Shown here: piece after piece, positions 5,856 to 7,741 of the stretch
Layout of the letters: every line of letters begins with the position of its first letter
Numbering within the stretch: position 1 is the stretch's first letter
Origin: Campylobacteraceae bacterium
Lineage (GTDB): Bacteria; Campylobacterota; Campylobacteria; Campylobacterales; Sulfurovaceae
Length of the DNA stretch: 7,741 nt
Reading direction: 5' to 3'
Assembly: GCA_026982175.1 (NCBI GenBank)
Contig: JALSHP010000385.1
Coordinates: 1-7,741 of the forward strand
Program-made: the position numbers and the translations under genes
Notes under the pieces: generated by a model
Seen by the model: the letters and a program-made list of their open reading frames with translations, nothing else
Databases searched by the model: none
What the model was told of the DNA's origin: nothing

Positions 5856-7658
5856 ATGGAAAGATTATATACTAAAGATACACAAGCGATTTTTTGGAAT
5901 AACAACAAAACAGCTATCCAAAGAATGTTGGATTATGACTATACTATAAAGAGAGAAAAACCAAGTGTGGCAGCGATTGTTGCTCCAACAAGCTCAAACA
6001 AGTTTGAGAAGTTTTTCTATGGTTCAGATGAAGTGATGATTCCACTTTTTAAAACAACAGCAGAGGCAAAAGAGGCACAACCTCAAGCAGATGTACTTTT
6101 GAACTTTGCATCATTTAGAACAGCTTACGATGTAACAATGGAAGCACTTGAAATTGGTGGTTTCTCATCTATGATGATTACGGCAGAGGGAATCCCAGAG
6201 AGACTTGCAAGAAAAATGAACCAAACAGCTAGAGAGAAAAATGTAACGGTTATTGGACCTGCAACTGTTGGTGCAATTACTCCAGGTGCATTTAAAGTAG
6301 CTAACATTGGTGGAACTATTACCAATATTGTAAACTCTAAACTTCACCGAGCAGGTTCTTGTGGGCTTGTAACTCGTTCAGGTGGACTATTTAATGAGCT
6401 TTCAAACATCATCTCTATCAATGCTGATGGTATTGCAGAGGGTGTTGCTATTGGTGGTGACAGATTTGTAGGTTCAGTTTTCATTGACAATCTTCTTAGA
6501 ATGGAGAAAAATCCAGATGTAAAATACATGATTTTACTTGGAGAAGTTGGTGGTACAGAAGAGTACAAAGTAATTGAAGCAATTAAAAATGGAACAATTA
6601 CCAAGCCAGTTATCGCTTGGTGTATTGGTACTATTGCTAAATATTATGACAGTGGTGTTCAGTTTGGTCATGCAGGTGCTTCAGCAAATGCAGATAGTGA
6701 AACAGCAGAGTACAAAAATAAAGCAATGGCAGAAGCAGGTATTCATGTACCCGCATCATTCAATGAACTACCTGCGATGATTAACGAAGTATTTACCTCT
6801 CTTAACCTTGCAGAGATTCCAGAGCCTGAAATGAACACCGTACCAAGTTCAAGAAGAAGTAAACAGTTCATCTGTACTATCTCTGATGATAGAGGAGAAG
6901 AGTGTACTTACGCAGGTTTCCCAATCTCTAGCGTTGCTACACCTGACACAGGTAAAGGTATTGGTGATGTTATTTCACTTCTATGGTTCAAAAAACAGTA
7001 TCCAAAATGGGCGACAGAGTTTATTGAAACAGTTATTAAAACCGTAGCAGACCATGGACCAGCAGTTTCAGGAGCTCATAACGCTAAAGTAACAGCAAGA
7101 GCAGGTAAATCAGTGGTTGAATCATTGGTAACTGGACTTCTTACCATTGGACCTAGATTTGGTGGAGCAATTGATGGTGCAGCAGAGCATTTCAAATATG
7201 CAAATGATAATGACCTTTCTCCAAAAGAGTTCTTAGGACACATGAAGAAACAAGGTATACCAATCCCAGGAATTGGTCACAGAATTAAGTCTCTTAAGAA
7301 CCCTGACCTTAGAGTTACAGGACTTATGAACTTTGCAGCTGAACATTTCCCTGCCACACCACTTCTTGACTATGCAAGAACAGTTGAAGCCTTAACTACT
7401 TCTAAGAAAGAGAACCTCATTCTTAATGTTGATGGTACTATTGGTATCCTCATGGTAGATATGTGGAGAGCTTTAGGTTATAGTGAAGAAGAGATTAATG
7501 AGTTTATCGCAAGTGGAACGCTTAACGCATTCTTCATCGTTGGACGCTCAATCGGTTTCATCGGTCACGTACTTGATGAAAAACGTCTTGCAATGCCAAT
7601 GTACAGACACCCAATGGATGACATTTTATATGATGTTCAACAAGCTGAAGAGATTTAA
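5856..7658 (+). CDS. aclA: ATP-citrate lyase, alpha (large) subunit AclA
   Basis: The partner of AclB, 600 residues, equivalent to the C-terminal part of human ACLY. The N-terminal part (about 1-310) is a succinyl-CoA synthetase alpha-like CoA-binding and ligase module with INFASFRTAYD-like and AEGIPE motifs. It also has the phospho-histidine loop QFGHAGASAN, with H272 matching ACLY His760. The C-terminal part (about 340-600) is the citrate synthase-like citryl-CoA lyase domain. H400 in ADHGPAVSGAHN, H475 in GIGHR and D526 in NVDG correspond to ACLY His900, His975 and Asp1026. All key residues are present, so a fully active enzyme is expected, assembling with AclB into a hetero-oligomer in the cytoplasm. 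It is the last gene before a strong intrinsic terminator. Codon use resembles aclB. The split two-gene form is typical of autotrophic Campylobacterota and Chlorobi. Confidence 0.97.
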   Translation: MERLYTKDTQAIFWNNNKTAIQRMLDYDYTIKREKPSVAAIVAPTSSNKFEKFFYGSDEVMIPLFKTTAEAKEAQPQADVLLNFASFRTAYDVTMEALEIGGFSSMMITAEGIPERLARKMNQTAREKNVTVIGPATVGAITPGAFKVANIGGTITNIVNSKLHRAGSCGLVTRSGGLFNELSNIISINADGIAEGVAIGGDRFVGSVFIDNLLRMEKNPDVKYMILLGEVGGTEEYKVIEAIKNGTITKPVIAWCIGTIAKYYDSGVQFGHAGASANADSETAEYKNKAMAEAGIHVPASFNELPAMINEVFTSLNLAEIPEPEMNTVPSSRRSKQFICTISDDRGEECTYAGFPISSVATPDTGKGIGDVISLLWFKKQYPKWATEFIETVIKTVADHGPAVSGAHNAKVTARAGKSVVESLVTGLLTIGPRFGGAIDGAAEHFKYANDNDLSPKEFLGHMKKQGIPIPGIGHRIKSLKNPDLRVTGLMNFAAEHFPATPLLDYARTVEALTTSKKENLILNVDGTIGILMVDMWRALGYSEEEINEFIASGTLNAFFIVGRSIGFIGHVLDEKRLAMPMYRHPMDDILYDVQQAEEI

Positions 7659-7675
7659 GTCTCTTTTTACTTTTA

Positions 7676-7713
7676 GACCAAATGAGATTTTTCATTTGGT
7701 CATCTTCTTTTTC
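7676..7713 (+). terminator. intrinsic terminator after aclA
   Basis: A perfect 10-bp inverted repeat, GACCAAATGA (7676-7685) and TCATTTGGTC (7692-7701), with a 6-nt loop, is followed by a T-rich run (ATCTTCTTTTTC). It lies 17 bp past the aclA stop. The reverse strand lacks a comparable U-tract, so it should act mainly on plus-strand transcription and closes the aclBA unit. Confidence 0.85.
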
Positions 7714-7724
7714 ACCTTCTTTTT

Positions 7725-7730
7725 TATAAT
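7725..7730 (+). promoter_or_regulatory. possible -10 box for a gene beyond the window
   Basis: A perfect TATAAT follows the terminator and could start transcription of the next plus-strand gene. It lies in AT-rich DNA 11 bp from the window edge, so it may be coincidental and the downstream gene cannot be seen. Confidence 0.25.
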
Positions 7731-7741
7731 TAACTTTTTCT

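Noticed and set aside
6125..6604. Several minus-strand open frames within aclA
   Set aside because: They are opposite a strongly conserved enzyme gene whose reading is certain; no ribosome sites or recognisable domains.
1..7741. Mobile element, CRISPR array, tRNA/rRNA or defence system
   Set aside because: No transposase or integrase frame, no regularly spaced repeats, no tRNA-like cloverleaf and no defence-related motifs were seen on either strand.

Overview
The window looks like chromosomal DNA from a low-GC Campylobacterota (former Epsilonproteobacteria), most likely a microaerophilic chemolithoautotroph related to Sulfurimonas or Sulfurovum. The main clue is a two-gene ATP-citrate lyase (aclB-aclA), the key enzyme of the reductive TCA cycle. 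Supporting clues are the AT-rich composition, promoters with a clear -10 but no recognisable -35, and an oxygen-dependent haem biosynthesis gene (hemF-like), which implies some exposure to O2. The genus is inference; no search was run.

Layout: (1) bases 1-265, minus strand: the N-terminal part of a hemF-like coproporphyrinogen III oxidase, cut by the window edge. (2) bases 266-431: a divergent promoter region. (3) bases 432-2171, plus: a cytoplasmic receiver-GGDEF-EAL response regulator for cyclic-di-GMP. Its GGDEF site looks intact, but two catalytic positions of the EAL domain are substituted. (4) bases 2144-2578, minus: a small thioredoxin-like lipoprotein, overlapping the previous gene tail-to-tail by 28 bp. 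(5) bases 2579-2724: a second divergent promoter region. (6) bases 2725-4414, plus: a TrpG/PabA glutamine amidotransferase followed 7 bp later by a polytopic membrane protein resembling GT-C glycosyltransferases. (7) bases 4508-7658, plus: aclB then aclA, 10 bp apart, ending in a strong intrinsic terminator.

How the genes fit together: AclB and AclA form one enzyme that cleaves citrate, with ATP and CoA, to acetyl-CoA and oxaloacetate, so carbon fixation can proceed. The other genes are housekeeping or signalling genes with no evident link to it: haem synthesis, chorismate amination, c-di-GMP signalling and envelope thiol chemistry. I see no mobile element, tRNA, rRNA, CRISPR array or defence system, and no strong case for an undescribed multi-gene system. 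The observations most worth checking are the probably degenerate EAL domain, the G6 tract forming the Shine-Dalgarno of the c-di-GMP gene, the tail-to-tail gene overlap, the amidotransferase/membrane-protein pair, and a possible 13-codon leader ORF before aclB.
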